From the IMG/VR virus record IMGVR_UViG_3300009788_000240, positions 1-30,938 of that record: 30,938 bases of DNA; one strand, written 5' to 3'. This stretch comes from a virus. The notes beneath the pieces are model-generated. The model was not told the DNA's origin and did not search any database. It saw only the letters and a list, made by a program, of their open reading frames with translations. The position numbers and the translations under genes are program-made. Shown piece by piece: positions 20,437-28,792 of this stretch (within the stretch, counting starts at the first letter, position 1; each line of letters begins with the position of its first letter).

Positions 20437-22004
20437 AGCCAGAGGATGTTTCAATACTTCACTGGATTTTAAGTAACAAGATAGTAAATGAGAAAGGAGA
20501 ATTACTAGAGTTCAAAGATAGAGGATACCTAATAGATATATTGGAGGACTTTACTCCAGTGCAAGCAATAAAGAAATGTGCGCAGATTGGTGGATCTGTT
20601 ATTTTTACATTAAAAGCTTATTATGCTGCAGACAAAGGAAGGTTCAATGTGATATACACAATGCCGTCTGATTCTGAGGTTAGTGAGTTTGTAAAGACTA
20701 AAGCAGATAAGATATTTCAGGCCAATGAGGTTTTAAGGAGGAAGTTTAGTAGTGATACTGTTGGGCTAAAGCAAATCAATGACAGATTTATTTATTACAA
20801 GGGTACGAGATCAAAGAGTGTAGCTATATCAACTACCGCTGACCTTTTAATTCATGACGAGATTGATAGAAGTGATTTAGGAACTATTGAAACTTATAAA
20901 TCAAGAATTACAGCGTCACCATACAAAGGAACGTGGTATTTATCTAATCCTAGTTTGGTAGGAGTAGGAGTGGATGAAATCTGGCAACTATCAGATAAGA
21001 AAGAATGGTTCATTACTTGTTCTAAATGTAAAAAAGAACAATATCTCAAGTGGGAAGAGAACGTTGATGAGATAAAAGGATTGTATGTTTGTAATAGCTG
21101 CAATGAAGAGATTACTGACAAAGACAGAAAGCTAGGTAGGTGGAAACCAACAGTTTCGGGGAAAGAGGTATCAGGATATCACATTTCTCAAATGATGGCT
21201 CCCTGGCTGTCTGCTAAAGACCTAATTAGAGAAAAAGAACTACGAGGAGAGGATTATTTCAGAAACTTCATATTAGGAGAACCTTACAGCGTGGGAGAAC
21301 AAGCTGACATTAGGCAGGCGATTATGGATGGTTGGTCTGCAAAGCCATTGGACAAAAAACCTTTTTACATGGGTATTGATATCGGAAGAATCAAGCATTA
21401 TGTTATAGGTTCAGAGGATGGAATCTTCAAAACTGGAACTTGTCAAAGTAGAGAAGAGTTGGAATCAGTTATTGAAAAATACAATCCTACTATAGTTATG
21501 GACGCAGGACCAGAAAGAACGTGGGCCGAAGAGTTTAAGAATAAGTATCCTAAACTGTTTCTATGTTTTTATCGTAAGGACAAAGAGGTTAAGGAAATAG
21601 TAAAGTGGGGAGGAATGACTAAAACAGATCAAGACAATTGGGGTTATGTTTGGACTGACCGGACTAGAATCATAGACAAGGTAATAGACGAGATAGTAAA
21701 AGGGAACATTCAATTTGCTATAAACAGACAGGATTTAGAGGTCTATATTAGGCATTGGGAGTCAATGAGAAAGATAATCGAAATAACACCATTAGGAACA
21801 GAAAGGTACATTTGGGATTCAAAGACAGGAGTAGATCACTTCTCTCATGCAACTGTTTATTTTCAAATAGCTAAAATGAGAAAAATGAGTAAGGTGGAGT
21901 TTGTTTCAGAGAAGTCTGAAGAAAAGAAGATCATAGAAAGAACTAGTGATGGGTTTATAATGAGACCACTAAAAGAAATAATTGAAGAACATCAACATGA
22001 CTAA
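20430..22004 (+). CDS. terL: Terminase large subunit (GpA-like)
   Basis: 524 residues. ATPase: deviant Walker A in KKCAQIGGSVIFTLK (50-62), Walker B LLIHDEIDRSD (D143, E144), coupling motif WYLSNPS. An inserted zinc ribbon, CSKC...CNSC (C197, C200, C221, C224), is typical of GpA-type proteins. The RNase-H-like nuclease follows: YMGIDIGRIKH (D317), TIVMDAGP (D358) and SKTGVDHFSHATVY. It cuts concatemers and powers DNA translocation through the portal at 22287. The Walker A lacks the classic GKS lysine order, as often in this family. Confidence 0.88.
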   Translation: MVKPEDVSILHWILSNKIVNEKGELLEFKDRGYLIDILEDFTPVQAIKKCAQIGGSVIFTLKAYYAADKGRFNVIYTMPSDSEVSEFVKTKADKIFQANEVLRRKFSSDTVGLKQINDRFIYYKGTRSKSVAISTTADLLIHDEIDRSDLGTIETYKSRITASPYKGTWYLSNPSLVGVGVDEIWQLSDKKEWFITCSKCKKEQYLKWEENVDEIKGLYVCNSCNEEITDKDRKLGRWKPTVSGKEVSGYHISQMMAPWLSAKDLIREKELRGEDYFRNFILGEPYSVGEQADIRQAIMDGWSAKPLDKKPFYMGIDIGRIKHYVIGSEDGIFKTGTCQSREELESVIEKYNPTIVMDAGPERTWAEEFKNKYPKLFLCFYRKDKEVKEIVKWGGMTKTDQDNWGYVWTDRTRIIDKVIDEIVKGNIQFAINRQDLEVYIRHWESMRKIIEITPLGTERYIWDSKTGVDHFSHATVYFQIAKMRKMSKVEFVSEKSEEKKIIERTSDGFIMRPLKEIIEEHQHD

Positions 22005-22170
22005 AGAAGAAATAATTAAAGAGGAAGTTAAAGTATTATTAGAAAAGGGCTTCTTTGATTTGAAGAGTGGCCAAGTTATAATTGATAAACATAATGGATT
22101 AATTCAAGACATGACATTCGTTACTAAACCCTATAAAAGGAAGAAAGACTTGACAAGAAAAACTGAATAA
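21997..22170 (+). CDS. Small hypothetical protein overlapping terL end
   Basis: 57 residues from ATG 21997, which overlaps the terL end by 8 bases; an in-frame TTG at 21982 would lengthen it without need. Helical, charged, basic C-terminus (TKPYKRKKDLTRK). Its 3' end holds the TTGACA of the promoter at 22150. Function unknown. Confidence 0.55.
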   Translation: MTKEEIIKEEVKVLLEKGFFDLKSGQVIIDKHNGLIQDMTFVTKPYKRKKDLTRKTE

Positions 22171-22178
22171 ACTATAAT
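22150..22178 (+). promoter_or_regulatory. Sigma-70-type promoter of the head operon
   Basis: TTGACA at 22150-22155, 17 bp, TATAAT at 22173-22178: a perfect consensus. Expected start near 22185, leading into the hairpin before the portal gene. Confidence 0.8.
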
Positions 22179-22230
22179 GTAATAAATCTAAGCCCTAACC
22201 ACGGACGGAAAATAAAAATCCAAATCCACG

Positions 22231-22283
22231 GCGGGCAGAGGATAGAATAGTAAACTGCTATTTTGTCCTTTGCTCGCTTTTTT
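22231..22283 (+). terminator. 20-bp terminator-like hairpin just before the portal start
   Basis: 22231-22250 pairs with 22258-22277 without interruption (20 bp, four G-U pairs), loop TAAACTG, followed by TTTTTT; the portal ATG begins at 22287. Upstream GGAC-GG-AAAATA (22203-22214) can pair with TATTTTGTCC (22259-22268) in the 3' arm, an alternative fold that would undo the hairpin. Confidence 0.72.
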
Positions 22284-22286
22284 ATT

Positions 22287-24188
22287 ATGATTGATATTTC
22301 AAATCTAAGTGATACAAGATTAAAACGTCTGATTAATAACAGGTGGACTTCTTTAGATAAGTCGTCAGCGATAATTACTGAGACCTATAAGAAGAATAAG
22401 AGAGTATGGCAAAATGATGATTCGGTTGTAGCGACCATTCCTAGAAAGAAGTCTAGAGTTAGAGACAATAGAGTATTCTTAGCAGTTGAAAGTGTAATAG
22501 GAAATCTTACTGGAAGACCATCAAAGCCAAATGTCTTACCAGGTAACGAAAGTCCTGAATCAGGACAAGTAGCGACAGACTTAACTGATGTCTTTTTAGA
22601 GAAATACCGAACTTTAAAGCTAAAAAAGAAAGTAAGAAGAGGTTTAAGATGGTTGTTATTATCAAGAAAAATAGTTCTTAAAAACATTTGGAATAATGAT
22701 AAAGATGACTTTGACCTTGCAGTAGTAGATCCTAGAAGTATAAGATTTAGTGAAAATGGTGATGTCGTAGAACAGATAGACACTGACATAGACACTATGT
22801 TGGATAGGTTTCCTGACAAAGTAGAAGAGATCTTGAAAAAAGCAGGTGGAAGAAAGAATGAAATTGATGCGAGAATTAAGAATGACCCTGTTTCATATAA
22901 AGAAGCTTGGTTAGGAGATTGGGTTGTTCATGAGTTTAGAGGGGAAATTTTAAAGAAAGAGTTAAATCCTTATTGGGATTGGGATGGAGTATTCTTTGAT
23001 AAGGATGAAATGAGAAAATTTGATAAAGCCAAGATGAAAGAAAGAAAGAAACTTTTAGTAAGTGCAAGAGGAACAAGAGAAGGAAGAGTTACCGAGATGA
23101 AGAAAGAAAAGAAAGCCGATAAGTATCAACAATACCTTTTCAATCATTTTGATAAACCAACTCATCCATACATTTGCGCAACAATGTTGGATGTAGAAAA
23201 GAAAGAAGTAGGAGAAACTTCGTTAATAGAACAAGTTTTATCTCTACAAGAAAATATCAACAAGAGAAAGAGACAGATTTCAGATAACGCTGCATCAGCC
23301 AATGGAAGATGGAAGATAGATACGAAGCACATGGAATTAAAGAGCAAAGGAGAGTGGCAAGCAATGAAATCAGACCCAGAAGGAATGATTATCGGAGATG
23401 GAGTAGGAATGGGTGTAACGATAGAAAGTGGAAGAGATTTACCTAATATGGTGACAGAAGATCTAGTAATGTCTATTCAATCACTAGAGTCTATATTTGG
23501 AACTCAAGCAACAATGAGAGGAGAGAGAGAGGGATCTGAAACGGCCACAGGTAGAGCTATATTAAGAGAAAGAGGCTTCCAAAGATTAAACGAACTCGTT
23601 GACGTGGTAGACACACTTCACCTTGAAATCTACAATTGGCAGTTACAGTTCATGAAGATTAATTATACTGAAAGCCACTACACTAAGTTACTAGGAAAGG
23701 AAACAGCCATGAGAGTGATAGAAATAATGCAAGACAACCTTGAAGATGGAATCGAGATAAAGGTAATTCCAGGCCAAATAATGCCAGTAGATAGAGTTTA
23801 TAGAGCAGAAACAGCGAAAGAACTAGTAGTTGCAGGAATGATAACACCACTACAATACTTCGAGGCAGCTGAATTTGATAACCCAATGGAGACTGCAAAA
23901 CAGATTGAAATGTATAAGGTTAGCCCATTTTCAATTCTTGAATTAGATCCTGAAGATATAGAAAATATGAAAGATGGAATAGCATTATTACAGGAATTGG
24001 CTCAAGCGGCTCAACCAACAGACGAAAGAGCTACTGCAATTGCAGAACTTAGAAAGAAAACAGATGAGATAGTAAAGAATCCTGAATTTAAGAAGAAATC
24101 ACCTAAAGAACAGCAAGAGATATTAAGCAAGTTAAAGATGCAATTTAAGAATTTATCAAAAGCTAAACCGAAAGAGGAAACTAAATAA
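22287..24188 (+). CDS. Portal protein
   Basis: 633 residues from ATG 22287. The in-frame TTG at 22263 lies in the 3' arm of the hairpin and is disfavoured. Portal features: an N-terminal region with VESVIGNLTGRPSKPNVLPG, a wing (VVDPRSIRF, WVVHEFRG), a helical stem with SLIEQVLSLQENINKRKRQISDNAASANGRW-like spacing, and TMRGEREGSETATGRAILRERG (a motif common in podovirus-like portals), then a helical C-terminus. It forms the dodecameric ring for DNA passage, next to the terminase and scaffold genes. Confidence 0.78.
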   Translation: MIDISNLSDTRLKRLINNRWTSLDKSSAIITETYKKNKRVWQNDDSVVATIPRKKSRVRDNRVFLAVESVIGNLTGRPSKPNVLPGNESPESGQVATDLTDVFLEKYRTLKLKKKVRRGLRWLLLSRKIVLKNIWNNDKDDFDLAVVDPRSIRFSENGDVVEQIDTDIDTMLDRFPDKVEEILKKAGGRKNEIDARIKNDPVSYKEAWLGDWVVHEFRGEILKKELNPYWDWDGVFFDKDEMRKFDKAKMKERKKLLVSARGTREGRVTEMKKEKKADKYQQYLFNHFDKPTHPYICATMLDVEKKEVGETSLIEQVLSLQENINKRKRQISDNAASANGRWKIDTKHMELKSKGEWQAMKSDPEGMIIGDGVGMGVTIESGRDLPNMVTEDLVMSIQSLESIFGTQATMRGEREGSETATGRAILRERGFQRLNELVDVVDTLHLEIYNWQLQFMKINYTESHYTKLLGKETAMRVIEIMQDNLEDGIEIKVIPGQIMPVDRVYRAETAKELVVAGMITPLQYFEAAEFDNPMETAKQIEMYKVSPFSILELDPEDIENMKDGIALLQELAQAAQPTDERATAIAELRKKTDEIVKNPEFKKKSPKEQQEILSKLKMQFKNLSKAKPKEETK

Positions 24189-24322
24189 CGAACTGATGCT
24201 TATGCTCGAGAGCATCTTACATAAAACATAGAGCAATAACATAACCGCTGTTTTCATCAAGCAACTTAATGGAATCTCGTAGAGAATAACTGTTAAGGGG
24301 GCAATGATAATAGCCAAAATAC
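24189..24322 (+). promoter_or_regulatory. Portal-scaffold intergenic region with short stems
   Basis: GATGCT (24195-24200) pairs with AGCATC (24211-24216). TTATGCTC (24200-24207) can also pair with GAGCAATAA (24231-24239) with one bulge, overlapping the first stem. No promoter or ORF of note. It may be a processing site or leader for the scaffold gene. Confidence 0.35.
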
Positions 24323-25027
24323 ATGTCAGACGAGAATTTAAACCTAGAGGGCGAGGCCGAGAGTGGTACACCCCCAGAAGGTGGTGAGGGAGAACCAAAA
24401 GGAGAATTAGTCAAAATCGGTGATAAAGAATATACCGTCGATCAATTGACTAAATCTTTAGAAAACTCTAGTAAGTACGATGAGTTACTCCCAGAGTTTA
24501 CTAAGAAATCGCAACTTTTAGCGATAGCTCTTGGTAACAAGGATCCTGAGCAGGAAGGCTTACCCGCCATGCTTAAAGAGGGTTGGAAACCTAAAACTTT
24601 CCAGGAATTGTCTGGAGATATAAAGGACTTAGCTGAGTATAAGGAGAAACAAGGCAAAGATGCCACCGAAGCTCAAGTTAAGAAAACTGAGGATGCTAAG
24701 AAGCAAGTAGATAGTTTTGTGGAAGAGATCAAGAAGAAAGATAAAGACTTCGATGACAAAGATTTCTTCGGGTATATCGATCGCCACAAGATTACAGTTA
24801 AGACTCCTAATGATCTTAAATCTGTATATTCTACTTATTCTGAAGCTAACATTGATGGAAAAGCCGCAGTAAGAGTAGCTCTTGCCAATAAGGCGAAACG
24901 AGCTGCAGATGGAGTATCTACACCATCTTCGGAAGGTGGAAAACTTCCATACGATCCTCAAAAGCTAAGGACAAGTGGGTTAAGCATAGTTGACGCTGCG
25001 AAGGAAGCATTATCAAAATTCAAGTAA
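24323..25027 (+). CDS. Capsid scaffold protein
   Basis: 234 residues, acidic N-terminus (GEAESGTPPEGGEGEP), then a helical charged middle (SLENSSKYDELLPEFTKKSQLL, then VDSFVEEIKKKDKDFDDKDF), and a basic C-terminus (GGKLPYDPQKLR...DAAKEALSKFK). Low in Trp and Cys. Composition and place between portal and major capsid genes match scaffold proteins, which guide procapsid assembly and then leave. Confidence 0.72.
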   Translation: MSDENLNLEGEAESGTPPEGGEGEPKGELVKIGDKEYTVDQLTKSLENSSKYDELLPEFTKKSQLLAIALGNKDPEQEGLPAMLKEGWKPKTFQELSGDIKDLAEYKEKQGKDATEAQVKKTEDAKKQVDSFVEEIKKKDKDFDDKDFFGYIDRHKITVKTPNDLKSVYSTYSEANIDGKAAVRVALANKAKRAADGVSTPSSEGGKLPYDPQKLRTSGLSIVDAAKEALSKFK

Positions 25028-25033
25028 AAAACG

Positions 25034-26089
25034 ATGGAATTTTCAGACGCCGTAAAAACGGTTACTAGGGAAACAATCGTACCACAAGTTTCAGATACCA
25101 TTCTTGAAGGAAATGTGTTTCTTTTAAGAACTCTTGGAAACGCCAAGAGCTGGAGTTCTGGTTTCAGATATGATATCCCTATCAAATACAAAAAATCTAC
25201 TGAAGGTGGATTAGTTCCAGTTGGTGGAACCCTTGATACATCAAGGCAGGAAACGAGGATTAAAATGCAATTTGAACCTCAACGTATTCACAAACCAGTA
25301 GTAGTTGATGACATTGAAGTAGCAGTAAATCAAGGTGACGAAAGAGTCCTTGAATTACTATCTGTTGAAATGGATTCAATTGCACAAGACTTGACTGATG
25401 ACCTAGGAGATTATATCTACACAGGTACCAGTGCAGCTTCAGGTGCAGCTTCATTTGATTCAATCTTAAATGCAGCTGATGACTCTACTAATTTTGCTAA
25501 TTATGGAGCACAACCTAGAGGCACATACGCAAGTCTTAAAGGGTATTACGCCGCAACAATCGGTGCATTAGCAATATCAGACATGTCCACCGGATACGAT
25601 GGTGTAGAAATTGGTGGTGTTGGACCAAGTTTAATTGTTTCAACCCCTACAATCTGGTCTGCTTATGAAGCTTTGCTTAGTCCTACTGTAAGAGCAGGAT
25701 ATCAAACGTCAGGCTTCCCACAAGTTACTAGAACTGGAGTAGTTTCCGGTACTAATGCTTTAAGTGGAGGTACGCTTGGTTTCAACGCCTTATGGTACAG
25801 AGGCACACCTTTTGTTAAGGATGACAAGTGTACATCTCAAAAGATGTTTATGTTAAACGAGAAGAACTTCTTTTGGGCAGGGTTAAATCTTCCAGGTTAT
25901 GAAAAATTTAACACGGGAGAAGCTAACATTGATGGACCACAAGCCTTACCGATTCCTAAAGGATTCAATTGGTCTGGAATGTTAAGATCAACTAATCAAC
26001 CAGCCGAAGTCGGCCACATGTATTTAGTTGGTAACTGGATGTCAAACGACCCACGAAGAACGGGTCAAATGACTGGAATCACAGGCTAG
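25034..26089 (+). CDS. Major capsid protein (HK97-like fold expected)
   Basis: 351 residues. ETIVPQVSDTILEGNVFLLRTLGN, FRYDIPIKYKK, GGTLDTSRQETRIKMQFEPQRIHKPVVVDDIEVAVNQGDERVLELLSVEMDS, and LTDDLGDYIYTG show the strand-helix pattern of HK97-type capsid proteins, with a Gly/Ser/Ala-rich surface region. It lies directly after the scaffold gene. Exact subfamily not named. Confidence 0.8.
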   Translation: MEFSDAVKTVTRETIVPQVSDTILEGNVFLLRTLGNAKSWSSGFRYDIPIKYKKSTEGGLVPVGGTLDTSRQETRIKMQFEPQRIHKPVVVDDIEVAVNQGDERVLELLSVEMDSIAQDLTDDLGDYIYTGTSAASGAASFDSILNAADDSTNFANYGAQPRGTYASLKGYYAATIGALAISDMSTGYDGVEIGGVGPSLIVSTPTIWSAYEALLSPTVRAGYQTSGFPQVTRTGVVSGTNALSGGTLGFNALWYRGTPFVKDDKCTSQKMFMLNEKNFFWAGLNLPGYEKFNTGEANIDGPQALPIPKGFNWSGMLRSTNQPAEVGHMYLVGNWMSNDPRRTGQMTGITG

Positions 26090-26124
26090 GATTATTCATT
26101 TAACGTGTTATCTTTTGACCTGGC

Positions 26125-26141
26125 GGGGGTGTAAAAGCCCC
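26125..26141 (+). promoter_or_regulatory. Short hairpin with shared GGGGGTGTAAAA core
   Basis: GGGG (26125-26128) pairs with CCCC (26138-26141) around GTGTAAAAG, in the gap after the capsid gene. The same core recurs at 28765-28784 before another virion gene. No T-run follows, so it may be a processing or stability element rather than a terminator. Confidence 0.45.
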
Positions 26142-26170
26142 TGACCCGAGAAAGAAACAATAAAATAAAC

Positions 26171-27166
26171 ATGGGAAAAGCTAGAAATTATATGCCTGCA
26201 GTAGGCACATTTGGACACAAATGGTACCCAGAAGACATTGTAGGTTCGCCGTTGATGTCAACTGGAGACTATTGGTTCGTTGATGCTGCCTCAGCAGACA
26301 AAGGTGGCAAGAGTTGGGATCAACCCTTCTCAGACCTTGACGAGGCCTTCGCTGCTGTTGGTGACGGAGACGTTATTTTTGTGAAACCTGGTACTTATAC
26401 AGGAAATTACTCAACTCCTACTGAAACGGAAGCACAGAATGTTTCTGTTATTGGAGTTTCACCAGGAATGCCAGGAATTAGAGGTGGAGTTAATCTTGTA
26501 CCAACTACTTCCTCAAGTCCTATTATTACCAATAACGCTTCAGGTTGGAGATACAGTAATATGTGTTTCAGACCAGGAGCAACTTCTTCAGGTATTAAGT
26601 TAGTAGCTGACCAGAATACAACTGCTTATATCGCAGGTACAGATGGATCTATTTCTCAAGGAGTGACAGTAGATAACTGTATGTTCTGGGGTGGTGGCAC
26701 TGGTAAGTATGGAATTGAAGCTGCAGGTTTGACAGATTACAACGGAATTCATTACGCCAACATTATCAATAATCACTTCATGTATCATAATGCTACAGGA
26801 GCAGCCGCTATTTGGGGTGCTTCTGGAGGTAATCCAAACATTGGTTGGAGAGTTATCGGTAATCAGTTTGAATCCAACAGGTCGCATATCAATTGTTATT
26901 CAGGTATGGGTTGGGTAGGTAGTAGGTTTGAAGACAATACATTCCCTTGGCACGGAGTTTATGCTTCTGCTTTGGATATGCTGATTGACCTCAGGGCAAG
27001 TGCATCTCCTACTACTACAGGAGGAAACGTAGTGGCCCATTGCTTCTTTGGTTGTACTGAAAGCCAATATGCGAGTGGTGACGGTTATGTTCGCACTAAC
27101 AACTACGATCTAGGGGCGGGTAACTATTGTAGGGATGCTATCTATTCATCAGAAATTAACCACTAA
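26171..27166 (+). CDS. Right-handed beta-helix virion protein
   Basis: 331 residues. FVDAASADKGGKSWDQPFSDLDEAFAAVGDGDVIFVKPGTY is the opening coil of pectate-lyase-like beta-helix proteins. Repeats such as GWRYSNMCFRPGA, VTVDNCMFWGGG, NIINNHFMYHN, WRVIGNQFESNRS and RFEDNTF continue the ladder. No clear catalytic signature is seen. Between the capsid protein and other virion genes it may be a head or tail spike, or a decoration that binds or degrades polysaccharide. Confidence 0.72.
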   Translation: MGKARNYMPAVGTFGHKWYPEDIVGSPLMSTGDYWFVDAASADKGGKSWDQPFSDLDEAFAAVGDGDVIFVKPGTYTGNYSTPTETEAQNVSVIGVSPGMPGIRGGVNLVPTTSSSPIITNNASGWRYSNMCFRPGATSSGIKLVADQNTTAYIAGTDGSISQGVTVDNCMFWGGGTGKYGIEAAGLTDYNGIHYANIINNHFMYHNATGAAAIWGASGGNPNIGWRVIGNQFESNRSHINCYSGMGWVGSRFEDNTFPWHGVYASALDMLIDLRASASPTTTGGNVVAHCFFGCTESQYASGDGYVRTNNYDLGAGNYCRDAIYSSEINH

Positions 27167-27177
27167 TCATAGAAAAC

Positions 27178-27282
27178 ATGTCTAAAAAAGAAAAAGAGTT
27201 AAAAGAAGTGAAACATACATTTGTTCAAGCAGACAATCTCGATGATAAACCTAAAGTCAAAGCTAAGAAAGTAAAGAAATAG
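27178..27282 (+). CDS. Short charged peptide
   Basis: 34 residues, MSKKEKELKEVKHTFVQADN... ending in Lys-rich KAKKVKK. It lies 11 bp after the beta-helix gene and keeps the A-rich pre-start context. Function unknown; coding is plausible but not secure. Confidence 0.4.
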   Translation: MSKKEKELKEVKHTFVQADNLDDKPKVKAKKVKK

Positions 27283-27298
27283 AACTTTTTCTTGTGAG

Positions 27299-27394
27299 TT
27301 CACTTAGTCCTTAAAAGGTTTGAGGATTAAGATGAGCTTATTAGGCTCAGTCGCACGGCATTTCTTGATTAACGGTCGAGTTAATGCAAGTGAA
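27299..27394 (+). ncRNA. Cloverleaf-like intergenic structure
   Basis: TTCACTT (27299-27305) pairs with AAGTGAA (27388-27394). Inside are AGTCCT/AGGATT (27306-27311/27323-27328), TGAGC/GCTCA with a 7-base loop (27333-27349) and TTAAC/GTTAA (27369-27373/27380-27384). The shape recalls tRNA, but the T-arm and the tail are not canonical, so I do not call a tRNA. Confidence 0.35.
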
Positions 27395-27431
27395 AGGTCG
27401 AGTGTGATTTAAATTAAAACAAAATAGTACG

Positions 27432-28130
27432 ATGAAATTGATAAATTTTCAAAGTATCTTTGATACACCTACTGTAAAGATGGGAAGCATGAATGAGTTG
27501 GGATGTACTCCCGATGGTAGAATCTGGGAATACATGAAGACGACTGAAATAATCAGTCAATTTATGACAGTTTCCAATCCTGCTAATCTTGATGTTGATA
27601 CTGTTGCCTCTTCAACCAATAAAGCTGGCCAAAGTGTTTATATTCTTGAAGCTGGAGCAGCTTGGACAGCAGGAGCATATCAAGATCACTGGTTCCTAGT
27701 CGATGACGGAACAGGTGAAGGTCAAGGTGGTAAAATCAAGGATAACACAGCTGACACGCTAGAACTATATACCGATTACGCTTTAGGAACAGCTTTAACT
27801 GTAGCTGGAGTATCTGATATTGTTATCAGGCACGAACCAGACGCAGAGAAAATTCCAATCACCGTAGAAGAAACTCCTGTAAAAGGAGTAGCTCAGGTAG
27901 CATTTGCTTCTGGTGATTACGGTTGGTTCTTAAAGAGGGGAATTGGTTTTGTGTTAGCCGGTGAAGCAATTACTATTAACATAGGAATTACTCCAGGAGA
28001 CAACACAGAGGGAACAGCGATTAAGTCAACGACTACAGAGGGAGCATTTGACGCTAACAGTTTTGCAAGATGTTTGGTAGCCAATGCAAATGCTGATAAA
28101 GCATGTATGGCAGACATAAACATTATATAG
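27432..28130 (+). CDS. Virion protein, decoration-like
   Basis: 232 residues, beta-rich and acidic, with Gly/Ala/Thr-rich strands (VYILEAGAAWTAGAYQDHWFLVDDGTGEGQGGKIKDNTADTLELYTDYALGTALT; GYGWFLKRGIGFVLAG-like turn 'GDYGWFLKRG'). Composition and place fit capsid decoration or head-fibre proteins. No specific family named. Confidence 0.6.
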   Translation: MKLINFQSIFDTPTVKMGSMNELGCTPDGRIWEYMKTTEIISQFMTVSNPANLDVDTVASSTNKAGQSVYILEAGAAWTAGAYQDHWFLVDDGTGEGQGGKIKDNTADTLELYTDYALGTALTVAGVSDIVIRHEPDAEKIPITVEETPVKGVAQVAFASGDYGWFLKRGIGFVLAGEAITINIGITPGDNTEGTAIKSTTTEGAFDANSFARCLVANANADKACMADINII

Positions 28131-28241
28131 TCAATCGTTTTAGTGGCTGAACTTGTGGATTGGCCACTAAATAGGGTTGATTAACCTTATAGTCGAAAGG
28201 TTGTATTACAATAATTATTAATAATTAACGTTGACGCAAAC
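28131..28241 (+). promoter_or_regulatory. Intergenic region with a 9-bp hairpin
   Basis: TTTAGTGGC (near 28139) pairs with GCCACTAAA (near 28164-28172), enclosed by TCAATC/GGTTGA, and followed by AACCTT/AAGGTT (near 28183-28205). AATTATTAATAATT is a perfect palindrome just before the next gene. No promoter is evident; a processing or attenuation site is possible. Confidence 0.42.
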
Positions 28242-28757
28242 ATGAATATAGAACAAAAATTAGCCGAAGAAAAAGAGCGCAAAATAGCACGTTTCAAGAA
28301 CATAGATAATGAGAGTTTTACTCACTCATTTAGAGGAGTATCCATTACTGTTCAAGCAGGAGAAGAGTATATTGGTAGACTTCCTGAAGTAGAACATTTG
28401 GCAAAACATTTAGCCAGAAAAATGCTTTCAAGGGAAGCCAAAAAGAAATCTTCCAAAGAAAAAACTATAAAACTTTGGACTCCTGAACAAATAGAAATAG
28501 TAATGGGAAAGATTGTTACTGTTATAGGAAAGAAAGAACCTAAAGAGACTCTTGCTCCTAAAGAGAAAAGAGATAAAGATGCTGAAGATTTGAAAGACGA
28601 ATTTACTCCAGAAAAACCAGCTCTAAAAGAACCTCCTAAAGTTTCAAAAAAGGATGTTATAAAAGAGTTGGAGAAAAGAGGAGTTAAACCAGACGTAAAG
28701 AAAACACTGGAAGAATTACTTAAAGAGCTTATGGAACTCGAAGCACAAGGTAAATAA
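28242..28757 (+). CDS. Charged virion-module protein with SAP/HeH-like C-terminus
   Basis: 171 residues. The first part (FKNIDNESFTHSFRGVSITVQAGEEYIGRLPEVEHLAKHLARKM) is a compact beta domain with an AKHLARK helix; the middle is Lys/Glu/Pro-rich and likely disordered; the end VSKKDVIKELEKRGVKPDVKKTLEELLKEL resembles an HeH/SAP-type helix-extended-helix. Possible connector or DNA-contacting head protein. No firm family. Confidence 0.55.
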   Translation: MNIEQKLAEEKERKIARFKNIDNESFTHSFRGVSITVQAGEEYIGRLPEVEHLAKHLARKMLSREAKKKSSKEKTIKLWTPEQIEIVMGKIVTVIGKKEPKETLAPKEKRDKDAEDLKDEFTPEKPALKEPPKVSKKDVIKELEKRGVKPDVKKTLEELLKELMELEAQGK

Positions 28758-28764
28758 TTAACCG

Positions 28765-28784
28765 TGGGGGTGTAAAAACCCCCA
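28765..28784 (+). promoter_or_regulatory. Short hairpin, second copy of the GGGGGTGTAAAA core
   Basis: TGGGGG (28765-28770), TGTAAAAA, CCCCCA (28779-28784): 6 bp. The same core and a similar AAATAAAACATGG downstream context occur at 26125. The start codon of the next gene is 8 nt away. Confidence 0.5.
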
Positions 28785-28792
28785 AATAAAAC

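Noticed and set aside
22263-22265. TTG start for the portal gene
   Set aside because: It is in the 3' arm of the terminator-like hairpin; ATG 22287 is better.
27299-27394. A functional tRNA gene
   Set aside because: No proper T-arm or T-loop, 96-nt length, unusual anticodon position; kept only as a cloverleaf-like finding.
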